Source: an uncultured Paracoccaceae bacterium
GTDB lineage: Bacteria > Pseudomonadota > Alphaproteobacteria > Rhodobacterales > Rhodobacteraceae
Length of the DNA stretch: 64,000 nt
Assembly: GCA_947503775.1 (NCBI GenBank)
Contig: CANNFE010000001.1
Span: 496,001-560,000 of the forward strand
Reading direction: 5' to 3'
Positions 36,292-44,520 of the stretch are shown here, one piece after another; the stretch's first letter is position 1; the number at the start of each line of letters is the position of its first letter. Made by a program: the position numbers and the translations under genes. Under the pieces are notes generated by a model that worked only from the letters and a program-made list of their open reading frames with translations, was not told the DNA's origin and did no database searches.

Positions 36292-37863
36292 TTACGACTT
36301 CTGGAACATGGCGAGCATGCGCCGTGTCACGAGAAAACCGCCGAATATATTGATCCCAGCCATAAAGACCGCGAGGCCCGCCAGCAGCATCACGAGGACC
36401 GATCCCGATCCGATCTGCAAAAGCGCCCCCAGAATGATGATCGATGAGATGGCGTTGGTCACCGCCATCAGCGGCGTATGCAGGCTGTGCGCCACGCCCC
36501 AGATCACCTGAAAGCCGACGAAACAGGCCAACGTGAAGACGATGAAATGCTGCATGAAGCTCGCCGGCGTATAAAGCCCCGCCAGCAGAAGCAGCACACC
36601 GCCCACGGCCAGAAGGCCCACTTGAAACTTCGTCTGCTGCTGGAAGGCCAGCGTCTCCTGCGCGCGCTTCTCCTCCGCCGTCAGCTCCTTGGGCTTTTCC
36701 TTCTTCGGAGCCGCCGCAATCGCCGCCACCTTCGGCTTCGGCGGGGGATAGGTCACCTCTCCGCCATGGGTCACGGTCGCGCCCCGGATCACGTCGTCTT
36801 CCATGTCGTGATCGATGACGCCGTCCTTCTCGGGCGTCAGATCAGTCATCAGATGGCGAATATTCGTGGCATAAAGCGTCGAGGATTGCGCGGCCATCCG
36901 GCTTGGGAAATCCGTGTAGCCGACGATCGTCACGCCGTTATCCGAGACAATCTTCTCGTCCTTGACCGTCAGCTCGCAATTCCCGCCCCGCTCGGCGGCC
37001 AGATCGATGATCACCGATCCCGGCTTCATCGCCTCGACCATGTCCTTGGTCCACAGAACCGGCGCATCCCGGTTCGGGATCAGGGCCGTCGTGATGACGA
37101 TATCGATCTCCGGCGCCATCTCGCGGAACTTTTCGAGCTGCTTTTCCTGAAACTCGGGCGAGGACGGCGCCGCGTAGCCGCCCGAGGCGCTCGAATCCTG
37201 GCTGTCCTCGAAATCGAGGAAGACGAACTCCGCCCCCATCGACTCGATCTGTTCGGACACCTCGGGCCGCACATCGAACGCATAGACAATCGCCCCCAGC
37301 GACGTCGCCGTCCCGATCGCGGCCAACCCGGCCACGCCTGCGCCCACGACCAGCACCTTGGCGGGCGGCACCTTGCCCGCCGCCGTCACCTGCCCGGTGA
37401 AGAACCGCCCGAAATTGTTGCCCGCCTCGATCACCGCGCGATAGCCCGCGATATTGGCCATCGACGACAGGGCATCCATCTTCTGCGCCCGGCTGATCCG
37501 CGGCACCATATCCATAGCGACGACCGTCGTGCCCTTCTTGGCGATCGTCTTCATCTGAGCTTCGTTCGATCCCGGATAAAAGAACGACACCAGCGTCTTG
37601 TCATCCTTCAGCCGTTTGGCCTCCGTCTCGGTCGGCGGGCGCACCTTGGCGATCACATCCGCCTCGCTCCAGACCTTCGCCGCACCTTTGAGAACGGTCA
37701 CGCCCGCCTCCTCGTAGGCCGCATCGTCAAAGCCCGCGGCAAGCCCCGCCCCGGCCTCGATCAGGCAGTCATGCCCCAGCTTTTGCAGTTCCTTCGCACT
37801 CGCGGGCGTCATCGCGACGCGGGCTTCACCATCCGCGATTTCCTTGGGTGTGCCGATCTTCAA
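36292..37863 (-). CDS. pntA: NAD(P) transhydrogenase subunit alpha
   Basis: This 523-aa subunit has an NAD(H)-binding domain 1 ([19 protein letters not shown] at the start; [20 protein letters not shown] near 165-184), an Ala/Lys/Pro-rich linker (near 370-400), and about four C-terminal membrane helices. Both parts are in one polypeptide, as in E. coli PntA, rather than split into PntAA and PntAB. The start ATG is followed by the normal KIGTPKE. It heads the pntAB pair. Confidence 0.96.
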   Translation of the reverse strand: MKIGTPKEIADGEARVAMTPASAKELQKLGHDCLIEAGAGLAAGFDDAAYEEAGVTVLKGAAKVWSEADVIAKVRPPTETEAKRLKDDKTLVSFFYPGSNEAQMKTIAKKGTTVVAMDMVPRISRAQKMDALSSMANIAGYRAVIEAGNNFGRFFTGQVTAAGKVPPAKVLVVGAGVAGLAAIGTATSLGAIVYAFDVRPEVSEQIESMGAEFVFLDFEDSQDSSASGGYAAPSSPEFQEKQLEKFREMAPEIDIVITTALIPNRDAPVLWTKDMVEAMKPGSVIIDLAAERGGNCELTVKDEKIVSDNGVTIVGYTDFPSRMAAQSSTLYATNIRHLMTDLTPEKDGVIDHDMEDDVIRGATVTHGGEVTYPPPKPKVAAIAAAPKKEKPKELTAEEKRAQETLAFQQQTKFQVGLLAVGGVLLLLAGLYTPASFMQHFIVFTLACFVGFQVIWGVAHSLHTPLMAVTNAISSIIILGALLQIGSGSVLVMLLAGLAVFMAGINIFGGFLVTRRMLAMFQKS

Positions 37864-38051
37864 GGGGCGTCCTCCGTCTTAGTGTCCGAACCGGACCGCG
37901 CATTGCTTAGCCAAGGTAATTTTCTTTCACAAGACGGCCACCCCGCTTTGCGAAAGGAATACGATTGCATGCCGCGCCGTCATATCGCCGGGCGCCCTTG
38001 CCTCCACGCCGCCGCACCGCCACTCTGGCGTCAGGTCCAAAGGGAGGTTTC

Positions 38052-38813
38052 ATGGAACATCAAGGACGCCACGCCCTCGTCACCGGCGGCGGCAGCGGCA
38101 TCGGATACGAAATCGCAAAGGACCTCGCGGCGGCAGGCGCCACGGTCACGATCACGGGCCGCCGAACCAGCCTCCTCAAAAAGATCGCAGAACGGCACGA
38201 GCGCATCCATCCCCTCACCATGGACGTCTCCGACGAAGGCAGCGTCCGGGACGGCATCGCGCAAGCCGCCTCCGATCATGGGCCCGTTGCGATCTGCATC
38301 GCCAATGCGGGCATCGCAGAAGGCGGCCCCTTCGCGGGCGTCACGCTCGAGGATTGGCGCCGCGTTCTCACCACGAACCTCGACGGTGCTTTCCTCACCC
38401 TGCAGGCCGCCATGGCCACGCTCGATCGCGATAGCTGGGGCCGGATGATCGCCATCAGCTCGATCGCCGGGGTGCGCGGCCTCAAGGGCGCGATCCCCTA
38501 CACCGTCTCCAAACACGGCATGATCGGCCTGATCCGAGGCCTCTCCGAAGAATACATGGGCAGCCAGATCACCTTCAACGCCGTCTGCCCCGGCTATGTC
38601 GAAACCGATATCGTCCGCAATCAGATCCCCGCAGTCGCCAAGCGGATGGAGATCTCGGAACAAGACGCCGCCCAGGTTTTCGCCAAAGGCAACCGCCACC
38701 GCGTCCTTCTTCAAGCCGACGAGATCTCGGCGGCAACGCTCTGGCTCTGCTCGGACGCCGCCCGGTCGGTCAACGGCCAGACCATCCAGATCGCCGGAGG
38801 CCAGGTCGCGTGA
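38052..38813 (+). CDS. Short-chain dehydrogenase/reductase (hydroxyacyl-type)
   Basis: This 253-aa SDR has the nucleotide motif TGGGSGIGYE (near 11-20), NAG in CIANAGIAEG, the catalytic Ser (SSIAGVRG), YTVSKHG (Tyr-x-x-x-Lys), and the PGYVETDI segment. GGGAGG precedes the ATG at 38052. It is coupled to kynureninase by a GTGA overlap. It resembles 3-hydroxybutyrate/3-hydroxyacyl dehydrogenases, and its exact substrate is unknown. Confidence 0.85.
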   Translation: MEHQGRHALVTGGGSGIGYEIAKDLAAAGATVTITGRRTSLLKKIAERHERIHPLTMDVSDEGSVRDGIAQAASDHGPVAICIANAGIAEGGPFAGVTLEDWRRVLTTNLDGAFLTLQAAMATLDRDSWGRMIAISSIAGVRGLKGAIPYTVSKHGMIGLIRGLSEEYMGSQITFNAVCPGYVETDIVRNQIPAVAKRMEISEQDAAQVFAKGNRHRVLLQADEISAATLWLCSDAARSVNGQTIQIAGGQVA

Positions 38814-40003
38814 CCGACTTCACCCGGACCAAGACGCTCTTCGACATCCCCGAAGGCATGATCTACCTCGACGGCAACTCCCTCGGCCCCCTGCCCAAAA
38901 CCGCCGCCGCGCGCGTCGCGCAAACCCTGCAGGACGAATGGGGCGCCCAGCTCATCGGCGGCTGGACCGCCGCCGGATGGATGGAGCAGCCGACCCGCCT
39001 CGGCGACCGCATCGGCCGCCTGATCGGAGCCGAACCCGGCACGACCACCATCGGCGACACGCTCTCGATCAAGGTCTTCCAGGCCCTCTCCGCCGCGCTG
39101 CAACTGCGCCCCGACCGGCGCGAGATCCTCAGCTGCACCGGCAATTTCCCGACCGATCTCTACATGGCGCAAAGCCTCATCGACGCAACGGGCCAGGGCC
39201 ACAGCCTCAAGATCGTCCCGCCCGAGGAGATCGCCGGCCACATCACAGAAGAGACCGCCGCGCTTTTGCTGACCGAGGTCGACTACCGCACCAGCCGCCG
39301 CCACGACATGGCCGCTCTGACCCGCAAGGCCCACGCCCATGGCGCCCTCGCAATCTGGGATCTGGCCCATTCCGCGGGCGCCATCCCCGTCGACATGACC
39401 GGCACCGGCGCCGATATCTGCATCGGCTGCACCTACAAATATCTCAACGCAGGCCCCGGCGCGCCCGCCTTCATCTCCGTCGCGGGACGCCATCTGGACA
39501 AGGTCGATCCGATCCTCGCCGGATGGCTCGGCCACGCGGCCCCCTTCGCGTTCGAGCCGGACTACCGCCCCGGCCCCGGTATCGAGCGCTTCCGCGTCGG
39601 CACGCCTCCCGTCCTGCAAATGGCCGCCCTCGACGCCGCGCTCGACATTTGGGACGACATCGACCTGGCCGCCCTCCAGACCCGCTCCGCCGCGCTATGC
39701 GATCTCTTCATTGCCGAGGTTGAAACCCGCTGCCCCGATCTGACCCTCGCCAGCCCCCACAGCGCGACGGAGCGTGGCAGCCACATCTCCTTCCGGCATC
39801 GCGACGGCTACGCCATAATGCAGGCCCTCATCGCAGATAAAGTGATCGGAGACTTCCGCGAACCCGACATTCTGCGCTTTGGCATCACGCCCCTCTTCAT
39901 CGACGAAGAGGACATCAAGATAGCCGCTGAGCGGATTGAATCCATTATGAAATCCGGCCTATACCAACAGGACGACTACAAGATCCGCAAGGCCGTCACC
40001 TGA
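38810..40003 (+). CDS. kynU: Kynureninase
   Basis: This 397-aa PLP enzyme cleaves kynurenine to anthranilate and alanine. Family text includes YLDGNSLGPLPK (near 19-30), the ligand region DLAHSAGAIP, and the PLP-binding Lys210 in GCTYKYLNAGPGAPAF. The start is GTG 38810 in a GTGA overlap with the SDR gene. No other kyn genes lie in the window. Confidence 0.92.
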   Translation: MTDFTRTKTLFDIPEGMIYLDGNSLGPLPKTAAARVAQTLQDEWGAQLIGGWTAAGWMEQPTRLGDRIGRLIGAEPGTTTIGDTLSIKVFQALSAALQLRPDRREILSCTGNFPTDLYMAQSLIDATGQGHSLKIVPPEEIAGHITEETAALLLTEVDYRTSRRHDMAALTRKAHAHGALAIWDLAHSAGAIPVDMTGTGADICIGCTYKYLNAGPGAPAFISVAGRHLDKVDPILAGWLGHAAPFAFEPDYRPGPGIERFRVGTPPVLQMAALDAALDIWDDIDLAALQTRSAALCDLFIAEVETRCPDLTLASPHSATERGSHISFRHRDGYAIMQALIADKVIGDFREPDILRFGITPLFIDEEDIKIAAERIESIMKSGLYQQDDYKIRKAVT

Positions 40004-40004
40004 C

Positions 40005-40493
40005 ATGATCGAGATCCGCCCGTTCCACGTCTCCGAGACGGCATCGGCCCGCCGTCTCCTCCACGATGCCGTCCGCATCGGCGCCGCCGAGCTCTACTCG
40101 CAGGAAGAACGTCGCGCCTGGTCCGCCTCCCCCACGCCAGAGCCGGAATGGCGCGACCGCGTCGCCGATCACATCACTCTCATGGCCTACGAGGTCCTGC
40201 CCGAACTTGACGTGCTCGCGGGCTTCGGCACGATCCGGCGGGACGGCTATATCGACTTCCTCTTCGTGGCCCCCGACAAGCGCCGCACGGGTCTCGCCGG
40301 TCAGATCTACGATGGCCTCCTCGCGGCCCTCCCCGACCCAAAGCCCGAAACGCTCACCGTCCGCGCTTCGCTTTATGCGCGCCCGTTCTTCGAACGGGGC
40401 GGATGGCAGGTCACCGGCGACGCCAGCGAAGAGCGCAACGGACAAACTCTGCAAACCTTCCACATGGCGCGGCCCTACAGCCGGGACGCGTAA
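40005..40493 (+). CDS. GNAT-family acetyltransferase
   Basis: This 162-aa protein follows kynU by one base. The GNAT core is visible as YIDFLFVAPDKRRTGLAGQIYDG (near 86-108; acetyl-CoA-binding Q/R-x-x-G-x-G/A loop), with ASLYARPFFERGGW near 125-138. Substrate unknown. Its last 19 bases overlap the facing lyxose isomerase gene. Confidence 0.82.
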   Translation: MIEIRPFHVSETASARRLLHDAVRIGAAELYSQEERRAWSASPTPEPEWRDRVADHITLMAYEVLPELDVLAGFGTIRRDGYIDFLFVAPDKRRTGLAGQIYDGLLAALPDPKPETLTVRASLYARPFFERGGWQVTGDASEERNGQTLQTFHMARPYSRDA

Positions 40494-41152
40494 TCGCTCA
40501 CCAGAAGATGCCGCGGCGGCGCGTCTTCCTCGACCTCGGCAAACCGCCCGATCGGCTCGCGAAAGACATTGTCGGTTTCGTCATCATTCACCGTCGACAC
40601 CTCCCCGATCAGCACATCGCCGCCCTCGCCCCAAAAGGCATGCCAGTCCCCCGGCATCAGCGTCACGCTTTCCCCCGGGGCTAGTTTCAAAACCTCACCG
40701 GGCGCAAAATCCCGCGGGATCCCGTCGCAGAAGACCCGCCCGCCCGCGCGCTCGTCAAAGGCCCCTTCGGCGTCCGAGCCATATAGCTCCACCGCCAAAG
40801 TCGCGCCGCCGCGATTGATAATATCCTCGGCCTTGATCACATGCGTATGCATCGGCGACAGCTGATCGCGCCGTGAAATCAAAAGCTTCTCGGCATAGCA
40901 CATGCCCTGCCCGGCCGTCAGATCCTCAAGTCGGCCATTGCGCAGGGTGAAAAGGAACAGCCCCATCTCATCGAACCGCCCCTCCCCGTAATCGGTAATA
41001 TCCCAACCGCACCGCCGCTCGACGATCGCCGCCGCCTCGGGCCGCCGGAACTCGGCCTCGGACCAGCGCGCAAAAGGCGGCAGCACAAAGCCGTGCCGCG
41101 CAATCATCTCCTCGGCCTCGGCCATGATCTCATTGATCCGGCTACGCTTCAT
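40475..41152 (-). CDS. D-lyxose ketol-isomerase family protein
   Basis: This 225-aa cupin-fold protein resembles YdaE-type D-lyxose isomerases. A metal-binding set is suggested by QLSPMHTHVIKAEDIINRGG (near 96-115; His pair and Glu) and by LMPGDWHAFWGE. Such enzymes interconvert D-lyxose and D-xylulose. The start ATG 41152 is preceded by the short repeated motif at 41153. Confidence 0.82.
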   Translation of the reverse strand: MKRSRINEIMAEAEEMIARHGFVLPPFARWSEAEFRRPEAAAIVERRCGWDITDYGEGRFDEMGLFLFTLRNGRLEDLTAGQGMCYAEKLLISRRDQLSPMHTHVIKAEDIINRGGATLAVELYGSDAEGAFDERAGGRVFCDGIPRDFAPGEVLKLAPGESVTLMPGDWHAFWGEGGDVLIGEVSTVNDDETDNVFREPIGRFAEVEEDAPPRHLLVSDYASRL

Positions 41153-41176
41153 GTCTCAGCTTCCCAAAAATGACAG
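41153..41176 (-). repeat. Short dispersed intergenic motif (copy 3)
   Basis: Plus-strand TCAGCTTCCCAAAAATGAC (41156-41174) is a looser match to the copies at 6621 and 22421. It fills the whole gap between the amidotransferase gene and the lyxose isomerase start, so it may double as ribosome-binding leader. Confidence 0.3.
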
Positions 41177-41177
41177 G

Positions 41178-41954
41178 TCACGCCGACAGCCGCACCCGTC
41201 CGTCCCGCCCGGCCGCCCAGACCCGCGCGGCTTCTCCAAACGCCTCGAACAATGGCCGAGAGACAGGATCGGCCGCCGCATTCCACTCCGGATGCCACTG
41301 CACCGACAGCGTGAACCCCGTCGCCCCTTCCACATGCAGCGCCTCGGCGGTTCCGTCCGGAGCCGTCCCGTCGATCACGATCCGCTGCCCCGGCGTCTTG
41401 ATCCCCTGCCCGTGCAGCGAATTGGTCATCACCTCGCGCGCGCCGAAGAGCCGATGAAACGCGCTCCCCTCGCGCAGGGTCACGACATGGCGCAGCGCGA
41501 ATTTCTCCTCCAGCGTCCCATCAGGCGGCATCCGGTGATTGTCCCGCCCCGGAAGATCCCGGATCTCGGGATGCAGCGTGCCCCCCATCGCGACATTCAC
41601 CTCCTGAAACCCCCGGCAGATCCCCATGAAAGGCTGCCCCCGCTCCACCAACGCCCGGATCAGCGGCAGCGTCAGCGCATCGCGGCTGCGGTCAAAGGCC
41701 CCATGCGCCGGCGTCTCGTCCTCTCCGTACTCCTCCGGATGCACATTCGGACGCCCCCCGGTAAAGAGAAACCCGTCGCAGACCTTCATCAACTCATCCG
41801 CCCGTGCCATCGACGGATCCGACGGCACGATCAGAGGCAGGCAATCGGCAACATTGGCCACCGCACATGTATTGATCGTCCCGCCCGCATGGGTCGGATA
41901 CTCGTCATTGACGAGATACGAATTACCGATGATGCCAATGACCGGGCGGGTCAT
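41178..41954 (-). CDS. Class I glutamine amidotransferase-like hydrolase (PuuD type)
   Basis: This 258-aa protein has a catalytic triad region with Cys113 in PFMGICRGFQEVNVAMGG, and a late His-Glu pair in VQWHPEW. The start MTRPVIGIIGNSYLVND is typical of gamma-glutamyl-GABA hydrolases (PuuD), which split gamma-glutamyl amides in putrescine breakdown. GGAGG precedes the ATG at 41954. No other puu gene is adjacent, so the substrate is uncertain. Confidence 0.85.
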   Translation of the reverse strand: MTRPVIGIIGNSYLVNDEYPTHAGGTINTCAVANVADCLPLIVPSDPSMARADELMKVCDGFLFTGGRPNVHPEEYGEDETPAHGAFDRSRDALTLPLIRALVERGQPFMGICRGFQEVNVAMGGTLHPEIRDLPGRDNHRMPPDGTLEEKFALRHVVTLREGSAFHRLFGAREVMTNSLHGQGIKTPGQRIVIDGTAPDGTAEALHVEGATGFTLSVQWHPEWNAAADPVSRPLFEAFGEAARVWAAGRDGRVRLSA

Positions 41955-42004
41955 GTCAAACCTCCGTTGCCTCTTCAAAGCTCAACTTAAGCACCTTCCG
42001 AGCC

Positions 42005-42025
42005 GCGAAAATCCGTTATTTTCGC
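42005..42025. promoter_or_regulatory. 21-bp palindrome GCGAAAAT-N5-ATTTTCGC
   Basis: The exact 8-bp arms (42005-42012, 42018-42025) lie 51 bases upstream of the amidotransferase start on the minus strand and just before the RNA candidate on the plus strand. The site suits a dimeric regulator and could act on either unit. Confidence 0.55.
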
Positions 42026-42040
42026 ACAGTGCCCCTGCAA

Positions 42041-42120
42041 GTCCGGAATCCCGGACTGCCGGTTCATGACACGAACCGATAGCACAGACATCAGGATCAT
42101 TTGTTAGATCCTGTTTTTTT
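42041..42120 (+). ncRNA. Candidate structured RNA or leader with terminator
   Basis: Three hairpins lie in a row: GTCCGG/CCGGAC with a 4-nt loop (42041-42056), CGGTTC/GAACCG with a 7-nt loop (42060-42078), and CAGGATC/GATCCTG with an 8-nt loop (42092-42113), the last followed by seven T (42114-42120). That is the form of a small RNA ending in a Rho-independent terminator. The nearest plus-strand gene begins 22 bases later, so it could instead be an attenuating leader. No coding gene upstream on this strand needs this terminator. Confidence 0.6.
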
Positions 42121-42142
42121 AAAAAAAGTAGTGGAGTACATC

Positions 42143-42373
42143 ATGATTTTAGAACTCAACGATGAATTCGTCATCAATCCCGGACCGTGGTGGGTCTCGC
42201 CGGACGGCGTCGATCCCGACGACATCATGCCGGTTCAGCCCCCTCTTGAGGGCCCCGACTACGGCATCGTCTTGCCGAACGGAGAGTTGTCCAGCAACCC
42301 CGGAGCCTTTCAGCGGTGGGTCGAACAGGACAGGCTCGAGACCAGCATCGCGGACAGCCTCGAGTTCCTCTAG
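42143..42373 (+). CDS. 76-aa acidic protein, unknown function
   Basis: ATG 42143 is preceded by GTGGAG. The product is rich in Asp, Glu and Pro (start MILELNDEFVINPGPWW) with no membrane segment or signal. I recognise no family. It follows directly behind the terminator of the RNA candidate. The longer version from 42101 would start inside the terminator stem and is unlikely. Codon use is similar to neighbours, which mildly supports a real gene. Confidence 0.55.
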   Translation: MILELNDEFVINPGPWWVSPDGVDPDDIMPVQPPLEGPDYGIVLPNGELSSNPGAFQRWVEQDRLETSIADSLEFL

Positions 42374-42398
42374 GCCTGCAAGACGACAGGGAGGGGCG

Positions 42399-42827
42399 CT
42401 ACGCCTCTCCCTTGAGCCCCGCCGCCTCAATCCCGGCCAGCCCCGCCTCGGCATCGTTCTCCGATGTATCACCCGTCACGCCAAGCGCCCCGATCACCGC
42501 TCCCGCATCGTCGCGGATCAGCACCCCGCCCGGAACGGGCACGACCTGCCCGCCGAAAACCCCGTTCGCGGCGGCCATGAAATAGGCCTGCTGCTCGGCC
42601 CGCGCCATCTGCGCGCTGCCCGGCATATGCAGCATCACGGCCCCATAGGCCTTGCCCTGCGCGATCCCGAATCGCCCCGGAGACGCCCCGTCCTCGCGCT
42701 CGAACGCCTTCACATGCCCGCCCGCATCCAGAACCACGACCGAAAGCGGCTTAAGCCCCCTCTCGCGCCCCTTCGCCAGTGTCGCCTGAACCATCGTCCG
42801 TGCCTGTTCGAGCGTGATCTCTGCCAT
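42399..42827 (-). CDS. GlcG/HbpS-like heme-degrading-domain protein
   Basis: This 142-aa protein starts at ATG 42827. The signature PVPGGVLIRDDAGAVIGALGVTGDTSENDAEAG (near 99-131; quoted in parts PVPGGVLIRD and GALGVTGDT) is that of the GlcG/HbpS family, found with glycolate genes or as an extracellular heme-binding protein. There is no signal peptide. It lies 66 bases from a LysR gene on the same strand. Confidence 0.82.
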   Translation of the reverse strand: MAEITLEQARTMVQATLAKGRERGLKPLSVVVLDAGGHVKAFEREDGASPGRFGIAQGKAYGAVMLHMPGSAQMARAEQQAYFMAAANGVFGGQVVPVPGGVLIRDDAGAVIGALGVTGDTSENDAEAGLAGIEAAGLKGEA

Positions 42828-42893
42828 GGGTCTCATCCTCCTGCACCGCAATTGGCCTTTCTTCCGCCAAATCCCCGGCAAAGGCCAGCCGCG

Positions 42894-43793
42894 TCAACCA
42901 GCCCCCCGCACATGCGCTTTCAGAAAGTCGATCGTCGCCCGCACTTTCGCGGGCAGATAGGCGCGGCTCGGATAAAGGATCCACGCCCCTGTCTCGAATG
43001 CGGTCGCTGTCACCTCATGCGCCGGGAACAGATCCACCAGATCGCCCGCCGCCAACGCCTGCCCCGCGAAATGCTCGGCCAAAAGCGCCACCCCAACGCC
43101 CTCCAGCGCCGCCCGCCGGAGGGCCAGCGCATTCGAGATCACGAAAGTCCCGCCCACCGGCACCTCCGTCACCCGGCCACCGTCGCGAAACAGCCAGCGG
43201 CTTCGAAAGCCCGGCAGATCATAGCGCAGGCAGTCATGATCGCTCAAATCGGTTGGCACCCCAGGCCGCCCGGCCCGCTCCAGATAGGCGGGCGCGGCGC
43301 AGGCCCGATACCGCGTCCCCATCAGCCGCGTGCTGATCAGATCCCCCTCGGGCGCCGGAGCCAGCCGCACCGCAAGATCGATATGACGCTCAACCAGATC
43401 GACGTTCTGATCCGTCAGGATCAGATCCAGCTTGAGCCCGGGCAAGGCATCCCGAAACGCCCCCAGATGCGGCACGATGCACTCATGCCCGAACGCCACC
43501 GAGGCAGTCAGCCGCACCGTCCCGGAAGGCCGCACCCGCGCCGCGACGGCCCGGTCGCGCGCTTGATCCAGCTCGTCCAGCACCGGCGCGATGCTCTGCA
43601 GATACCGCGCCCCCTCTTCCGTGACCGACAGCCGCCGTGTCGTGCGCTGGAAGACCCGCAGCCCCAGCTCCGCCTCGACACCTGCCACGATCCGCGAGAC
43701 GGCAGACGGATCCACATCCATTGCCCGCGCCGCTGCGGCAAAGCTGCCATGGCGCGACACCGCGACCAGCATTCTTAGAGATGCAATCTCCAT
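42894..43793 (-). CDS. LysR-family transcriptional regulator
   Basis: This 299-aa protein has an N-terminal winged HTH (LRMLVAVSRHGSFAAAARAMDVDPSAVSR, near 6-34, in parts) and a C-terminal ligand-binding domain with LDLILTDQNVDLVERHIDLAVRL. It is divergent from the azoreductase gene. The operator at 43792-43814 overlaps its own start codon, so it likely controls azoR and itself. Confidence 0.92.
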   Translation of the reverse strand: MEIASLRMLVAVSRHGSFAAAARAMDVDPSAVSRIVAGVEAELGLRVFQRTTRRLSVTEEGARYLQSIAPVLDELDQARDRAVAARVRPSGTVRLTASVAFGHECIVPHLGAFRDALPGLKLDLILTDQNVDLVERHIDLAVRLAPAPEGDLISTRLMGTRYRACAAPAYLERAGRPGVPTDLSDHDCLRYDLPGFRSRWLFRDGGRVTEVPVGGTFVISNALALRRAALEGVGVALLAEHFAGQALAAGDLVDLFPAHEVTATAFETGAWILYPSRAYLPAKVRATIDFLKAHVRGAG

Positions 43794-43814
43794 TCATGCA
43801 GATCTCGCATGAAT
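43792..43814. promoter_or_regulatory. LysR-type operator between the regulator and azoR
   Basis: Exact 8-bp arms ATTCATGC (43792-43799) and GCATGAAT (43807-43814) with 7 bases between contain the T-N11-A spacing (T43797, A43809) typical of LysR sites. It includes the LysR start codon region, so binding should repress the regulator. The azoR start is 77 bases away. Confidence 0.7.
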
Positions 43815-43891
43815 CTAATGCAGACGCGATCATTTTTCCACTCTTTCGCACCAGTTACACCGGATGGCATCACCAGCAAAGAGAGATCCCA

Positions 43892-44509
43892 ATGACCACG
43901 CTTCTCCGCATCGATGCCAGCTCCCGCAGGGACGGCTCCTATTCCCGCTCCATCGGCGACAGCGCCGAGGCCACCTGGCGCAGGACCCATCCCGAGGGCC
44001 GGATCCTCCGCCGCCACGTTGCCGATGGCTCGATCCCGCTGATCTCGCAGGACACAATCACGGGTTTTTATACCGCGCCCGCCGACATGTCCCCCGCGCT
44101 TGAGGCCGCAACGGCCCTCTCCGACACCCTGATCGCAGAGCTGCAAGAGGCCGACACGCTTCTTATCACCGTGCCGATCTACAACTTCACCGTTCCTGCC
44201 GCGCTCAAAGCCTGGATCGACCAGATCGTGCGCATCGATCACACTTTCGCCTACGAAAACGGAACCTTCGAGGGCCTCGCCAGAACCCGCCGCGCCATCG
44301 TCGTCTGCGCCTATGGCGCGCAAGGCTATCTCGAAGGAGAACCCTTCGCCGCCGCCAACTTCCTCGCGCCCTATCTGACTTTCCTTCTCGGCTTCATCGG
44401 CATCAAGGACGTTCAGATCGTCTCGGCCCAGTCTACGACCGCCGACGAGGACACCGTCCGGGCCAGTGTCGCCGCCGCGATCGATCACGCCGCCCGGATC
44501 GCCGCCTGA
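43892..44509 (+). CDS. azoR: FMN-dependent NADH:azo/quinone reductase
   Basis: This 205-aa flavodoxin-fold enzyme opens LLRIDASSRRDGSYSRSIGDS, the FMN phosphate loop. The segment TVPIYNFTVPAALKAWIDQIVR (near 91-112; P-x-Y/x-N-F-x-x-P motif) and the GAQGYLEGEPFAAAN region are AzoR marks. It reduces quinones and azo compounds, so a redox or electrophile signal may act through the adjacent LysR. ATG 43892 is used. Confidence 0.9.
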   Translation: MTTLLRIDASSRRDGSYSRSIGDSAEATWRRTHPEGRILRRHVADGSIPLISQDTITGFYTAPADMSPALEAATALSDTLIAELQEADTLLITVPIYNFTVPAALKAWIDQIVRIDHTFAYENGTFEGLARTRRAIVVCAYGAQGYLEGEPFAAANFLAPYLTFLLGFIGIKDVQIVSAQSTTADEDTVRASVAAAIDHAARIAA

Positions 44510-44520
44510 AAGGAAGACGA

